Shown here: one piece after another, positions 1-7,590 of the stretch
Layout of the letters: each line of letters begins with the position of its first letter
Position numbering within the stretch: the first letter of the stretch is position 1
Assembly: GCA_030632225.1 (NCBI GenBank)
Contig: DAOVVF010000002.1
Location: forward strand, 1-21,825
DNA length: 21,825 nt
Source: Candidatus Parcubacteria bacterium
GTDB taxonomy: Bacteria > Patescibacteriota > Patescibacteriia > UBA1558 > GWA2-36-10
Reading direction: 5' to 3'
Notes under the pieces: generated by a model
Told to the model about the DNA's origin: nothing
The model's input: the letters and a program-made list of their open reading frames with translations, nothing else
Databases searched by the model: none
Position numbers and translations under genes: made by a program

Positions 1-366
1 AAAGAAATAATAGAAAAAACTGAAAGTAATTTAGCTAAACTTACAATTGAACTAAGTAATATAACGAGTAATGTGGAGAGTCAAGTAAAAGATAATGATA
101 AACTTAAATCTGAAGTAGTTGAACTTAAATCTAAAGTAAGAGAACAGAATGAGGCGGATTTACTTTTTATATCCACACGAATTGTAGATCAAATAAAAAA
201 AGGAAAAAAGAAAGATGCCCCTTCTTTACTAAAGCTCCAAGCCGAGCAGGATAGGCTATATAGTCTACAACAACAGTATACGGTAGGTAGTTATACAGGC
301 CAAGCTGGAATAAATAACTATACTGGGTTAGGTGGATTAGGCATAGGAGGGGGATACAGTATATAA
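1..366 (+). CDS. C-terminal part of a coiled-coil protein (5' end outside window)
   Basis: The frame is open from base 1 and ends with TAA at 364-366, so this is the 3' end of a longer gene. A GTG at 73 could be read as a start, but the codons before it are equally coding-like (KEIIEKTESNLAKLTIELSN). The visible part of about 121 residues is a charged, heptad-like helix rich in K, E, L and N, followed by a glycine-rich tail (GLGGLGIGGGYSI). It is the only plus-strand gene and converges with the lysis cassette. No family is recognised. It could be a virion-associated or early protein. The coiled coil and the truncation are seen directly; the function is unknown. Confidence 0.6.
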   Translation, partial: KEIIEKTESNLAKLTIELSNITSNVESQVKDNDKLKSEVVELKSKVREQNEADLLFISTRIVDQIKKGKKKDAPSLLKLQAEQDRLYSLQQQYTVGSYTGQAGINNYTGLGGLGIGGGYSI

Positions 367-394
367 TAGTTATTATATAAAACTTAAAGATAAT

Positions 395-423
395 GGGGTT
401 GCTTTCGCAGAGCCCCTTTATTT
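395..423 (+). terminator. Rho-independent terminator between convergent genes
   Basis: GGGG (395-398) pairs with CCCC (413-416), with an inner TGC/GCA stem around a TTTC loop and a small internal loop. A T-rich run, TTTATTT, follows on the plus strand. It lies 28 bases after the stop of the plus-strand gene and just before the minus-strand holin stop at 426. It should stop the plus-strand transcript. On the minus strand the flanking T-run is weaker. Confidence 0.6.
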
Positions 424-425
424 AC

Positions 426-854
426 TTAAGTAGGTAATAATGCTTTTATTTTCTCCATTCCTCTACTACCAAAATAGAAAGTAACTGCTGCAACATCAAG
501 AGAAATTAACAGTGGTATCCAAGCTTTAAGCATGTCTACTTTATCTTTTGGTAAGTCCCCAAAAATAGTTGCCCACATAAGAAGCATAGTATTAACCATT
601 AGAAAGATTAAAGTCATAGGTCTAATATTTTTAGTTAACCAAGAACCACTCGCATTGTCTGATTTTACTCGATTTGTAATCTCCTGCTCCATGGATTTCT
701 GGAAATCTCTTATTTGGTTCCCGATAGTTCCTTCTATAGAAACAAGTTCATTCCTTAAAGACAGCCTCTCTTCATCACTAGTAACACAGTCATCAATAGC
801 TTTGCCTATACTACCAACAGTAGAACCAATACCATTTTTCAATAAATCCCACAT
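426..854 (-). CDS. Holin, 3-TM GTA-holin type
   Basis: This 142-aa protein has an amphipathic N-terminal half (residues 1-70, partly coiled-coil) and two clear hydrophobic segments at about 79-97 and 111-129. The short motifs SGSWLTKNIRPMT and FYFGSRGMEK are typical of the family described as holin of three TMs for gene-transfer release (PF11351), in which the arginine/proline-containing lead-in precedes the first strong TM. It would open the inner membrane to release the amidase. It starts 3 bases after the amidase stop, and its ribosome site (aaggat) lies in the end of that gene, so the two are probably coupled. The family call is from recalled motifs, not a search. Confidence 0.75.
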   Translation of the reverse strand: MWDLLKNGIGSTVGSIGKAIDDCVTSDEERLSLRNELVSIEGTIGNQIRDFQKSMEQEITNRVKSDNASGSWLTKNIRPMTLIFLMVNTMLLMWATIFGDLPKDKVDMLKAWIPLLISLDVAAVTFYFGSRGMEKIKALLPT

Positions 855-857
855 ATA

Positions 858-1415
858 TTATCCTTCTTTTTCCGCTTTATTTACGTAATCTTTTACCCCG
901 ATGGCAATTGAATATGCTATATTTCTTAAATTGTCTTCTCTATCGTTTTCAAGAAATCGCTCTACTTCTTTTTTATTGGAGAGGAAAAAAGGTTCTGTTA
1001 TGATAGATACGCATGTAACTTTCGTGAGAAATGCCAGATTATCTCTTTCCAGTAATCCACGATCTTTTACTTGTAGATTGGCTAGGAGAGAATTTTGAAT
1101 ATCTCCAGCTAATTCTTTGCCTTTAGAACTTCCTTTACAATAGAGAGTTTCACAACCACCAACTGAAGTATCACTAAAGTTATTAAAATGCGTCTCAATG
1201 GCTATAGAATCGCTCTCACAGTGCTTATTTACTTCTTCTACGGCATTACCTAAGATATCAGAGTAAACCTTCACAGCGTCAATTCTCATGTCCACCAGTT
1301 CTTCCATGAGATACTGAGTTAACGGAATAAGAAGATCGTACTCATATTCATTTATTATCTCACATTTAGCCCCTTTACGACGAACATCGTGCCCAACACT
1401 AACGAATACCTTCAT
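858..1415 (-). CDS. N-acetylmuramoyl-L-alanine amidase (endolysin, Amidase_3 fold)
   Basis: This 185-aa protein matches zinc amidases of the Amidase_3 family, which cut the MurNAc-L-Ala bond of peptidoglycan. Visible metal and catalytic positions are His9 (SVGHD), Glu23 in INEYEYD, His76 in ETHFNN and Glu141 in IITEPFFLSNKKE. Together these give the usual H-E-H-E set. It is a bare catalytic domain, with no cell-wall-binding extension and no signal peptide, so export should depend on the adjoining holin. The ATG at 1413-1415 has a good ribosome site (aggga) about 10 bases upstream. Its place directly before the holin makes it the phage endolysin. Confidence 0.85.
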   Translation of the reverse strand: MKVFVSVGHDVRRKGAKCEIINEYEYDLLIPLTQYLMEELVDMRIDAVKVYSDILGNAVEEVNKHCESDSIAIETHFNNFSDTSVGGCETLYCKGSSKGKELAGDIQNSLLANLQVKDRGLLERDNLAFLTKVTCVSIITEPFFLSNKKEVERFLENDREDNLRNIAYSIAIGVKDYVNKAEKEG

Positions 1416-1441
1416 ATATAGATTCTCCCTGTATAATCATC

Positions 1442-1798
1442 TTACCGTCTTATTTTAGCTATCTTTGACATTACTTCATCAACTTTAGCAGTATATTTAG
1501 ATAAATCATCCCTAATGTGGGTAATATCTTTATTAGTTAAAGCAATATGTTTCTGCATGGTATACATATCTGTTTGCATAGCTAACATATAACCTTGCAT
1601 TTCTTTTATATTAGCACTCATTGTTATCAGTTTTGCCTCTGTAGCTTCTAATTTATACCCAGCTACCCCAACAGCCATTGCAGCTGTAATAATAACTACA
1701 ACCGTTCCTTTAGTTAATACAAAGTCTTTAACTTTTATTAACATTCCAACAACTAATGGTGCTGTCACAGGGTCTGTTAATAATTTCTCAGGGGACAT
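1442..1798 (-). CDS. Membrane-anchored coiled-coil protein of the lysis cassette
   Basis: The 118-aa protein has a hydrophobic stretch at about 31-48 (TVVVIITAAMAVGVAGY), with a weaker one at 12-22. A long helical region at 51-115 follows, with a heptad-like pattern and many Met, Lys and Asp residues. This single-TM plus coiled-coil layout resembles small phage XhlA-like or inner-membrane spanin-like proteins, but I see no decisive motif. It precedes the amidase and overlaps the small basic gene by one base (TAATG), so it is translated as part of the lysis operon. A role in lysis is inferred from position and topology only. No outer-membrane spanin partner is visible. Confidence 0.6.
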   Translation of the reverse strand: MSPEKLLTDPVTAPLVVGMLIKVKDFVLTKGTVVVIITAAMAVGVAGYKLEATEAKLITMSANIKEMQGYMLAMQTDMYTMQKHIALTNKDITHIRDDLSKYTAKVDEVMSKIAKIRR

Positions 1799-1968
1799 TA
1801 TGGCTTAAGCTTTCTAGGACGCCCTGTGGAGGCATACCCACTACCCGATCCACTATTTTTAGGGTTATTAGCCTTCTTTTTAGGACCACGTTTCTGTTTA
1901 TAGTCAGAGCTATTATTAGTAAACTTTAATATAATTATTGGTTGTGCTCCTTTTTTATCTTTGGGCAT
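1798..1968 (-). CDS. Small basic protein of 56 aa
   Basis: ATG at 1966-1968 is preceded by a strong ribosome site (aaggag, then a short spacer). The frame ends in TAA overlapping the ATG of the membrane coiled-coil gene. The protein starts MPKDKKGAQP, has a hydrophobic patch IIILKF and a very basic, Gly/Ser-rich second half (KQKRGPKKK, GSGSG, GRPRKLKP). I recognise no family; the basic tail could bind nucleic acid or a membrane. The first codons and the leader are duplicated as a remnant ahead of the fibre gene ending at 2080. Coding is supported by the ribosome site, the tight junction and full use of the gap between genes. Confidence 0.6.
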   Translation of the reverse strand: MPKDKKGAQPIIILKFTNNSSDYKQKRGPKKKANNPKNSGSGSGYASTGRPRKLKP

Positions 1969-1997
1969 TGTAATCTCCTTAAATTTTATAATTAATT
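1947..1997 (-). repeat. Leader repeat copy A (ribosome site plus first codons of the 56-aa gene)
   Basis: This segment aligns with 3299-3350 over its whole length with a few substitutions and a short indel. It includes an A/T-rich leader, aaattt, aaggag, an ATG and the codons for MPKD-KG. Here it starts the 56-aa gene. Confidence 0.6.
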
Positions 1998-2057
1998 ATG
2001 CTTTGTAGGTTCTAATCTAGAATCAACAGCCTCAATGCCTTCTTTTTTAATACACAT
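1992..2057 (-). CDS. Possible 21-aa mini-ORF
   Basis: An ATG at 2055-2057 opens a short frame (MCIKKEGIEAVDSRLEPTKH plus one residue) ending in TAA. A weak purine stretch, aaaggtgg, lies about 9 bases upstream. It fills the space between the fibre stop and the 56-aa gene. Length and weak signals make this tentative. It may equally be a non-coding remnant of the duplication that created the tandem fibres. Confidence 0.2.
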   Translation of the reverse strand: MCIKKEGIEAVDSRLEPTKHN

Positions 2058-2079
2058 AGATTTAGATCCACCTTTTATT

Positions 2080-3291
2080 TTAACTTACTTTAGATCCTGT
2101 AAAGAATGTATATTTAGAATTCCCATCTACAATTCCATCAGTACCTTTATTATGCCTAGTGTATACTTTAAAATTATCAGTACTTCCATTGGCGTTAGCT
2201 ATAATAGAGAATGAATTTGACTCATCCCCTCCCGCATTCACTTGGTTTTGAAAATCAGTCTTGTATTCAGCACCATTTTTATATATCGCTAACTGCCTGT
2301 CATTACCAACATTAAGGTTAGTATACTGTACTGTTGCTGTTAAAATATATCTACCGGCGACAGATGGAGTCCATGTGTTAGATGCAAAATCTCCAGTTGT
2401 ATCAAATTCTTCTGTAGGAAATGTAACTAGTTGAAAAGAACCAGCAGTTACGGATTGGTTGGACCCATTCTTATGTGCACTAAAACTAGGAGAAGTCCCA
2501 CCTGTTTGTGTATCTACGTAATTCTTGATAGACTCTGAACTTGCTATCTTAGTGGCTGAAGGAGAAGTAAAAGAGTCATCATCTTGAACAGCAGTACCTG
2601 ATATCGCGTCATCAATGACAGGACTAGGTAAAGTTTTATTAGTTAATTCTTGGGCTGTACTAATATTAACTAATTCTACTTCTGCACCAATGTCACCAGC
2701 TTTAAATTTACTTGATAAACTGTTATCATAGCTTAATTTACCGCCATTTATAATTACATCTGTCCCCTCAAATTCAACTGTATTTCCAGAGGCACTTACT
2801 GTAAATATATCCCTAAACGTATCTCTACTATCATTAGAAAATCTAAGTGTAAATTTTTCTCCATTTACTACTAATTGGGTTATTCTATTATCAGCAGAAG
2901 CATCATTTTCTTCTAATTCAATAGTTGCTTCGTCAGATTTAACAGCTAATTTATCAGTGAATGTTTTAACTCCAGCAACTGTTTGATTACCAGTTAATAA
3001 TACTGTAGATGAGGTATCAACAGATGATTCTATCTCAGCTGGATAATCAGGTTGGGTAACATCATTAGAATCTGTTAATTTACAACTATAATTACCGCTC
3101 AGAAATATAGGGCCAAATTGCCCTTGACTATCAGCAATAACTGGGTTAGTATTAGGTGTAACCAGTGTAGAATCCGCATACGTATCTTTAGGTGTTGTAG
3201 TCCCGGACCCATAAAAATACATTTTAGCCCCAGATATTGGGTCACCATTTAAATCATATACACTTTGATAAGGCAAAATAAGTCTCGCCAT
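2080..3291 (-). CDS. Tail fibre/receptor-binding protein 1 with C1q-like C-terminus
   Basis: This 403-aa protein has an N-terminal virion-attachment domain (residues about 1-90) of the common phage type seen in GDPISGAKMYFY and NPVIADSQGQFG. A repeat-linker follows (STVLLTGNQTVAGVKTFTD, about 95-115), then a variable shaft with SPSATKIASSESIKNYVD. A C-terminal beta-jelly-roll resembling C1q/TNF-like tips runs from about 268 to 403 (GRYILTATVQY, QLAIYKNG). It probably trimerises and contacts the host surface. The first 170 residues are nearly the same as in the adjacent fibre gene, while everything after differs. The ATG at 3289-3291 has an aaggag ribosome site inside a leader duplicated from the 56-aa gene. 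Which ligand it binds cannot be read from the sequence. Confidence 0.75.
   Translation of the reverse strand: MARLILPYQSVYDLNGDPISGAKMYFYGSGTTTPKDTYADSTLVTPNTNPVIADSQGQFGPIFLSGNYSCKLTDSNDVTQPDYPAEIESSVDTSSTVLLTGNQTVAGVKTFTDKLAVKSDEATIELEENDASADNRITQLVVNGEKFTLRFSNDSRDTFRDIFTVSASGNTVEFEGTDVIINGGKLSYDNSLSSKFKAGDIGAEVELVNISTAQELTNKTLPSPVIDDAISGTAVQDDDSFTSPSATKIASSESIKNYVDTQTGGTSPSFSAHKNGSNQSVTAGSFQLVTFPTEEFDTTGDFASNTWTPSVAGRYILTATVQYTNLNVGNDRQLAIYKNGAEYKTDFQNQVNAGGDESNSFSIIANANGSTDNFKVYTRHNKGTDGIVDGNSKYTFFTGSKVS
2782..3291 (-). repeat. Fibre N-terminal direct repeat, copy 1
   Basis: This is the coding part for residues 1-170 of fibre 1. It is close to 4026-4535 at both DNA and protein level, with long stretches identical. 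Divergence begins sharply after the shared motif DIFTVS-SGN. Confidence 0.8.
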
Positions 3292-3298
3292 TGTTATT

Positions 3299-3350
3299 CT
3301 CCTTTATTATCTTTAGGCATTATAATCTCATTAAATTTTAATAGTTAATT
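3299..3350 (-). repeat. Leader repeat copy B with a remnant reading frame
   Basis: This is the copy of 1947-1997 ahead of fibre 1. It keeps an ATG with the codons MPKDNKGE and then a TAA. The aaggag inside those codons now serves as the fibre ribosome site. The original ribosome site of copy A (aaggag) is aatgag here. The rest of the 3292-3398 gap holds no other feature I can support. Confidence 0.55.
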
Positions 3351-3398
3351 GCATAAGCCAACTAACTAGTCAGAGTATTAGTAGAGGTTTACTACCAC

Positions 3399-4535
3399 TT
3401 AAATAGCATAAACTATTGTTATCCATCCACGATTAAAAGAAGTTGCATTATAGGCTGAATTGTCAAAATTTCCCCCGGCAACTCTTGATAAATTGATATT
3501 ATTGGTATCCCAAGTCGTGTCTCCACCCAATCCCCCTCCAGTTTGTACTCCATTTAAAATAGAGGTAAGCGGATCATCGTCATGTATTATCGAAGCTTGC
3601 ACGGTTCTTATATTTGCATAGGTTAATCCGTGCGCTATGGTAACTGAGGACGTGCTATCCATATCCCAGTCGCCAATTTCAATAACCTTAGTTTGTACTG
3701 TAGTAGCATCTGAAATAAATGCACTATAATTAGTAAGTCTCCATCCACCAGTGGTGTACTCCACAAACTCAACCTCAGAGCTACCAGCAGAGGTAGTTAG
3801 GTCTTGTCCTCCTGGAAGTATTAGATTAACAGGGTCGTTCTCAATAAGAACACTTTCATTAAAATGTAATTTTATAACCGTCCCTACATTAACGGCCCCA
3901 ATCCCTGTAACTGCAACAGTTCCGGTTACATCAAAGTAGTTCCCGTCCGTCCCTAGTATTAAGGATGCTGCACTAGCTATATCAGCCCCTTTAGAAAAGC
4001 TTGTTGTTAAATTACACTGTGTATTATTTCCAGATGAACTTACTGTAAATATATCCCTAAATGTATCCCTACTATCATTAGAAAATCTAAGTGTAAATTT
4101 TTCCTCATCGGCTACTAATTGGGTTATTCTATTATTAGCAGATGCATCATTTTCTTCTAATTCAATAATTACTTCATCAGATTTAACAGCTAATTTATCA
4201 GTGAATGTTTTAACACCGGCAATTGTTTGATTACCAGTTAATAATACTGTAGAAGATGTATCAGAAGCTGCTTCTATTTCAGCTGGATAATCAGGCTGTA
4301 TGACATCAGCAGAATCTGTTAATTGACAACTATAGTTACCACTAAGAAATATAGGTCCAAATTGTCCTTGACTATTTGCAATAACAGGGTTAGTATTTTC
4401 TACTGTTAAGCCATCATCAGCATATGTATCTTTAGGTGTTATAGTTCCAGATTCATAAAAATACATTTTAGCCCCAGATATTGGGTCACCATTTAAATCA
4501 TATACGCTTTGATAGGGTAAAATAAGTCTTGCCAT
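3399..4535 (-). CDS. Tail fibre/receptor-binding protein 2 with alternative tip domain
   Basis: This 378-aa protein is a paralogue of the next gene. Residues 1-170 are the same attachment domain and TGNQT-AGVKTFTDKLAVK linker. Residues about 172-275 form a different shaft of the type often found in phage fibres (NYFDVTGTVAVTGIG, VNLILPGGQDLTT). The C-terminal domain, about 283-378, carries the motifs IGDWDMDSTSS, AHGLTYANIR, AGGNFDNSAYN and FNRGWITI. That tip recurs in the protein at 8988-9395. The start ATG has aaggag upstream. The probable role is host recognition. Having two fibres with one common base and different tips suggests either two receptors or mixed or competing occupancy of the same virion sites. 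Confidence 0.75.
   Translation of the reverse strand: MARLILPYQSVYDLNGDPISGAKMYFYESGTITPKDTYADDGLTVENTNPVIANSQGQFGPIFLSGNYSCQLTDSADVIQPDYPAEIEAASDTSSTVLLTGNQTIAGVKTFTDKLAVKSDEVIIELEENDASANNRITQLVADEEKFTLRFSNDSRDTFRDIFTVSSSGNNTQCNLTTSFSKGADIASAASLILGTDGNYFDVTGTVAVTGIGAVNVGTVIKLHFNESVLIENDPVNLILPGGQDLTTSAGSSEVEFVEYTTGGWRLTNYSAFISDATTVQTKVIEIGDWDMDSTSSVTIAHGLTYANIRTVQASIIHDDDPLTSILNGVQTGGGLGGDTTWDTNNINLSRVAGGNFDNSAYNATSFNRGWITIVYAI
4026..4535 (-). repeat. Fibre N-terminal direct repeat, copy 2
   Basis: This is the partner of 2782-3291 and encodes residues 1-170 of fibre 2. The short leader just upstream (aaggagaataataATGGC) is also shared with fibre 1. Confidence 0.8.
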
Positions 4536-4566
4536 TATTATTCTCCTTTATTATTAATTAATTATC

Positions 4567-6294
4567 TTATTTTACCGCTTCAAGAGATCCGGGGGCAATA
4601 ACTGTAGTTGCTTCTAAAGCCCTTAAAAACTTGCTTCCTTTAGCAATGTCTACTGCGTCTCTAACAAACCCCGTTTTATCTCCCATTATATTCTTAGCAT
4701 CATCTAAATCTACACTTAGTAGTAAATCTGCTAAGTCATCTACTGATCGTTCAGCTTTAGGCACTGTCCTTAGATACGTGGCAGCAATTTTATTTGCATC
4801 TTTTCCTGATGCTACAGCAGCTTTCGCACGTTGCACTGAACTTTGTGCCGATTTAATTGCCGCTCTTTTGGCTATTTCACCTACTACAGGAACCGCGATA
4901 CCTGCTGGACCAATTCCCCCAGCCCACGCACCACCACCAATTACAAGACCCATTACGTTTCCTTCAGATATACCAAGCTTACCAAGTGCCCTAGCTGCAT
5001 TTCTACCTAAAGGTCTTACTGCAACTTCTTTCATAGCAGCTAATTCGTGTGGCTTAAAAAACTTTTTATTCTTTTTATTCTTAATAAGTCTAGTAAATTC
5101 ACCCTTTAAACCACTCTCCATTCCACCAGCAGCTAGTGAAGCATTTTCAATAGCCTCATTAATTAATTCTGATCTCTTAGCTCTACCATATAGATCTCTA
5201 GCAGCCTTAAATTTATTACCTATACTCCCATGCCTACCAGCAGCCATAGTAGCGCCCATTGTATTTTTAAAAACTGATTTATTTGATGAAGCAAGAAAAT
5301 CGTCTAATTCATTAATAACTATTTTACCAAGACGAGCATCACTTAGATCAGGGGCATCAGCCGCATTTTGTGCAAACTTTCTTAATTTACTCATATCATT
5401 AAGTGAATTAATTTTACCTTTCTCTGCATTTATTCTTGCTAATACCTTAGTTGCTTTTGGAGTAAGATCTGCATCTAACCCTTCGCTAATAAGTTTTCTC
5501 TCTAGGCTGCTACTAAACTTATTATATGGCTCTATTCTAACCGCTACTCCAGAATCACCTAAAGAATCATATAAATCAGAAGAAGCACTCTTTAATTTTT
5601 CTACACTAGGAGCACTGTCTACAACTGCTTTTTTAGCTTCTTTTATTACACCTTTTTCTTTTTTAGCTATCCTACGTAATCTATTAAGACTAGAAGTTCC
5701 TTTAATACCAGCTATTTCAAGTGCTGCCGTAGGTAATGTTGCAAATACAGAGGCAGCTAATGGGCTCCCTGTTAAATCAAAAACCTCTTCACTAAAATCC
5801 GCTGCTTCAATTCCAGCAGCTAATGGTGCTACAACTTCTCCAAGACCACGTAAACTTTCTTTACCTGCTTCAGTTCTTGGTTGGTAAGTAAGCCCTTCTC
5901 TAATTTGCTCTATAGTTTCTGCACCAGCTTCAGGACCAGATGTTATAGTTTTAGCTAACCCACCAATACCAGCTATAGGTTCTGCTAATGCTCCGGTAGC
6001 TAGTGTTGCAATTGGCTCTAGTACACCAACATCACCTTCTGCAATACCAGTTAATATAGGAGCTTGTGTTCTCCTCTGCTCAGGTGTTAAAGCTTCTCCA
6101 GAAGGTCTATAAGCTAGTTGGGCTCTTGGAACCACTACATCTGCTGGAACTGGCTGGGCAGCTAAAGCACTAGCTTGTGCTCTTGCTCTTAATTGCTCAA
6201 GTTCATCCCTGCCAGTTAACTGCGGTACAACAGGCACCACTTGTTGTGCTGCTAAAGCCCTTAATCTGTTAAGCTCCTCTCTAGGAGTTGGCAT
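4567..6294 (-). CDS. Ejection (internal virion) protein in the P22 gp16 position
   Basis: This 575-aa, Ala-rich, largely helical protein sits last in a run of three ejection genes, matching P22 gp7-gp20-gp16. The N-terminus holds two related short helical motifs (REELNRLRAL and RDELEQLRAR). Hydrophobic patches lie at about 92-118 and 178-197, and a longer Gly/Ala-rich one at about 447-475 (VIGGGAWAGGIGPAGIAVPV). Such patches fit a protein that leaves the capsid and enters the cell envelope with the DNA. The middle is charged and alpha-helical. No lysozyme or transglycosylase motif is evident. The ATG overlaps the stop of the upstream gene (TAATG), so translation is coupled. The assignment is from position and composition rather than clear sequence similarity. 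Confidence 0.6.
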   Translation of the reverse strand: MPTPREELNRLRALAAQQVVPVVPQLTGRDELEQLRARAQASALAAQPVPADVVVPRAQLAYRPSGEALTPEQRRTQAPILTGIAEGDVGVLEPIATLATGALAEPIAGIGGLAKTITSGPEAGAETIEQIREGLTYQPRTEAGKESLRGLGEVVAPLAAGIEAADFSEEVFDLTGSPLAASVFATLPTAALEIAGIKGTSSLNRLRRIAKKEKGVIKEAKKAVVDSAPSVEKLKSASSDLYDSLGDSGVAVRIEPYNKFSSSLERKLISEGLDADLTPKATKVLARINAEKGKINSLNDMSKLRKFAQNAADAPDLSDARLGKIVINELDDFLASSNKSVFKNTMGATMAAGRHGSIGNKFKAARDLYGRAKRSELINEAIENASLAAGGMESGLKGEFTRLIKNKKNKKFFKPHELAAMKEVAVRPLGRNAARALGKLGISEGNVMGLVIGGGAWAGGIGPAGIAVPVVGEIAKRAAIKSAQSSVQRAKAAVASGKDANKIAATYLRTVPKAERSVDDLADLLLSVDLDDAKNIMGDKTGFVRDAVDIAKGSKFLRALEATTVIAPGSLEAVK

Positions 6295-7577
6295 TATTCA
6301 AACCTCCGTCTTAATTCCTCTAATTCCGCTTGTTCCTGTATGTTTAAATCACCTTCTCCTATATCTAAGGTGAAATCTAAGTTATCTTGTATCCTCTGTG
6401 CTGCACTAAAATCCTTAGAAGCTACAGCAGCTTTTATACCCTCATCAGCTTTCTTGTTTATCAGCTTCATTGCTTGATCTAGAAGCTGCCTATTCCCTTT
6501 AGTTGATTTTCCAAAGCCCGCCTCAATCCTAGCAAGCGAGGCTCCTTCCTCTGCTGTGAACGCTGCTCCGAAAGTCTGCCTTAATTGACTCAAAACAGAC
6601 TTACCTAACCTATTGGATAATTCAGCTTCATCAGCACTCTCAATACCAAAGACTTGCTTTGCCCTTAATGCGGCATTAGAAAATCCACCAGTTTTAACAG
6701 TATCTAACAACGCTCTTGCTCTTGCTACATTAGCAAATCCTTCTGAAGAGGTTAATCCTTGATCTACAGCTACTTGTCGCCTCTCTGCTATTTTCTTTCC
6801 AGTTATCTCAGCACCTTTTTTAGCCCCGACTGTAGCAATATCAGCGGCTCTTTTCTCAGGGGCAGTTTCTCTAGATATTGTATAACCTTCTGGTATAGAA
6901 GCTTCTTCAAGCCTAGACTTTCCAGTTCTAGGATCAAAGACAGGATTTACAAGTATCTTCTCCCCAGCTTTATTAACAAGTGTTACAGGTTGAAAAGCTT
7001 TCTCACCAGCACCAGCACGAGTACTTCCATAACCAACACCTAACTGAGAACGTTGAAATTCTGTTAATGCTGCTGCTTTAGCGCCTCGCAATGCAAGAGT
7101 AAAATTAGCTGGGTCATCTCTAAGTAAATCCTTTAATTCTAAAGTGTCTGTTGGGTTACCTCCACGCGCACTAATCTTTCTTGCCCGCTCATCAATAAGA
7201 AATAATCTTTCTTCGTTAGTTGTAGCATTTAACATATTATCAGCATCAGCAGCTAAATCCTCTACTTGCTCTTTTCTTTCAATACCAAGTACTTTAAGTA
7301 CCTTAGCCCCTTCGTCTGGGTTATTTGCATAGTATAAATTAATAGCCTCTTGTTGCGTAGCTTCTTCAGGAGATATACCCTCAACACCTCTAGCTCTTTG
7401 AAGTAAACCTCGTTGCTCTGCTTGCTGAGCTTCTTGAATATCACGAAGTCTAGCTAAATTTTCCTCTTCCCTAGTAAGTATACCCTGTCTCTGTATCTCA
7501 CCCCTGGAACGTAGTCCTGTTTGTATAGCACCTAATATAGATGGTTGTTCATATTGTGCTGCTGTTTGTAATGGCAT
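6294..7577 (-). CDS. Ejection (internal virion) protein in the P22 gp20 position
   Basis: This 427-aa protein is strongly helical and rich in Ala, Glu, Arg and Gln. Its C-terminal third contains the pattern LSQLRQTFGAAFTAEEGASL followed by ARIEAGFGKSTKGNRQLLDQ. I associate this block with DNA ejection or internal structural proteins of podoviruses. The N-terminal region is predicted helical (TREEENLARLRDIQEAQQAE). ATG at 7575-7577 has aaggag upstream. It lies between the gp7-like and gp16-like genes and overlaps the latter by one base. It probably travels inside the capsid and forms part of the conduit for genome entry. Exact homology to gp20 was not tested. Confidence 0.65.
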   Translation of the reverse strand: MPLQTAAQYEQPSILGAIQTGLRSRGEIQRQGILTREEENLARLRDIQEAQQAEQRGLLQRARGVEGISPEEATQQEAINLYYANNPDEGAKVLKVLGIERKEQVEDLAADADNMLNATTNEERLFLIDERARKISARGGNPTDTLELKDLLRDDPANFTLALRGAKAAALTEFQRSQLGVGYGSTRAGAGEKAFQPVTLVNKAGEKILVNPVFDPRTGKSRLEEASIPEGYTISRETAPEKRAADIATVGAKKGAEITGKKIAERRQVAVDQGLTSSEGFANVARARALLDTVKTGGFSNAALRAKQVFGIESADEAELSNRLGKSVLSQLRQTFGAAFTAEEGASLARIEAGFGKSTKGNRQLLDQAMKLINKKADEGIKAAVASKDFSAAQRIQDNLDFTLDIGEGDLNIQEQAELEELRRRFE

Positions 7578-7590
7578 ATTATTCTCCTTC

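Noticed and set aside
532..1098. Plus-strand frames of 118 and 65 codons against holin and amidase
   Set aside because: Both are antisense to recognised lysis genes and have no ribosome site.
2080..4535. Diversity-generating retroelement or invertible fibre cassette
   Set aside because: The fibre repeats are direct, not inverted. No reverse transcriptase, recombinase or template repeat with adenine-specific changes is present in the window.
4631..5887. A plus-strand frame of 418 codons
   Set aside because: It lies opposite the 575-aa ejection gene, has Leu/Ser/Ala-rich composition typical of an antisense frame, no ribosome site and no gene-like neighbours on that strand.
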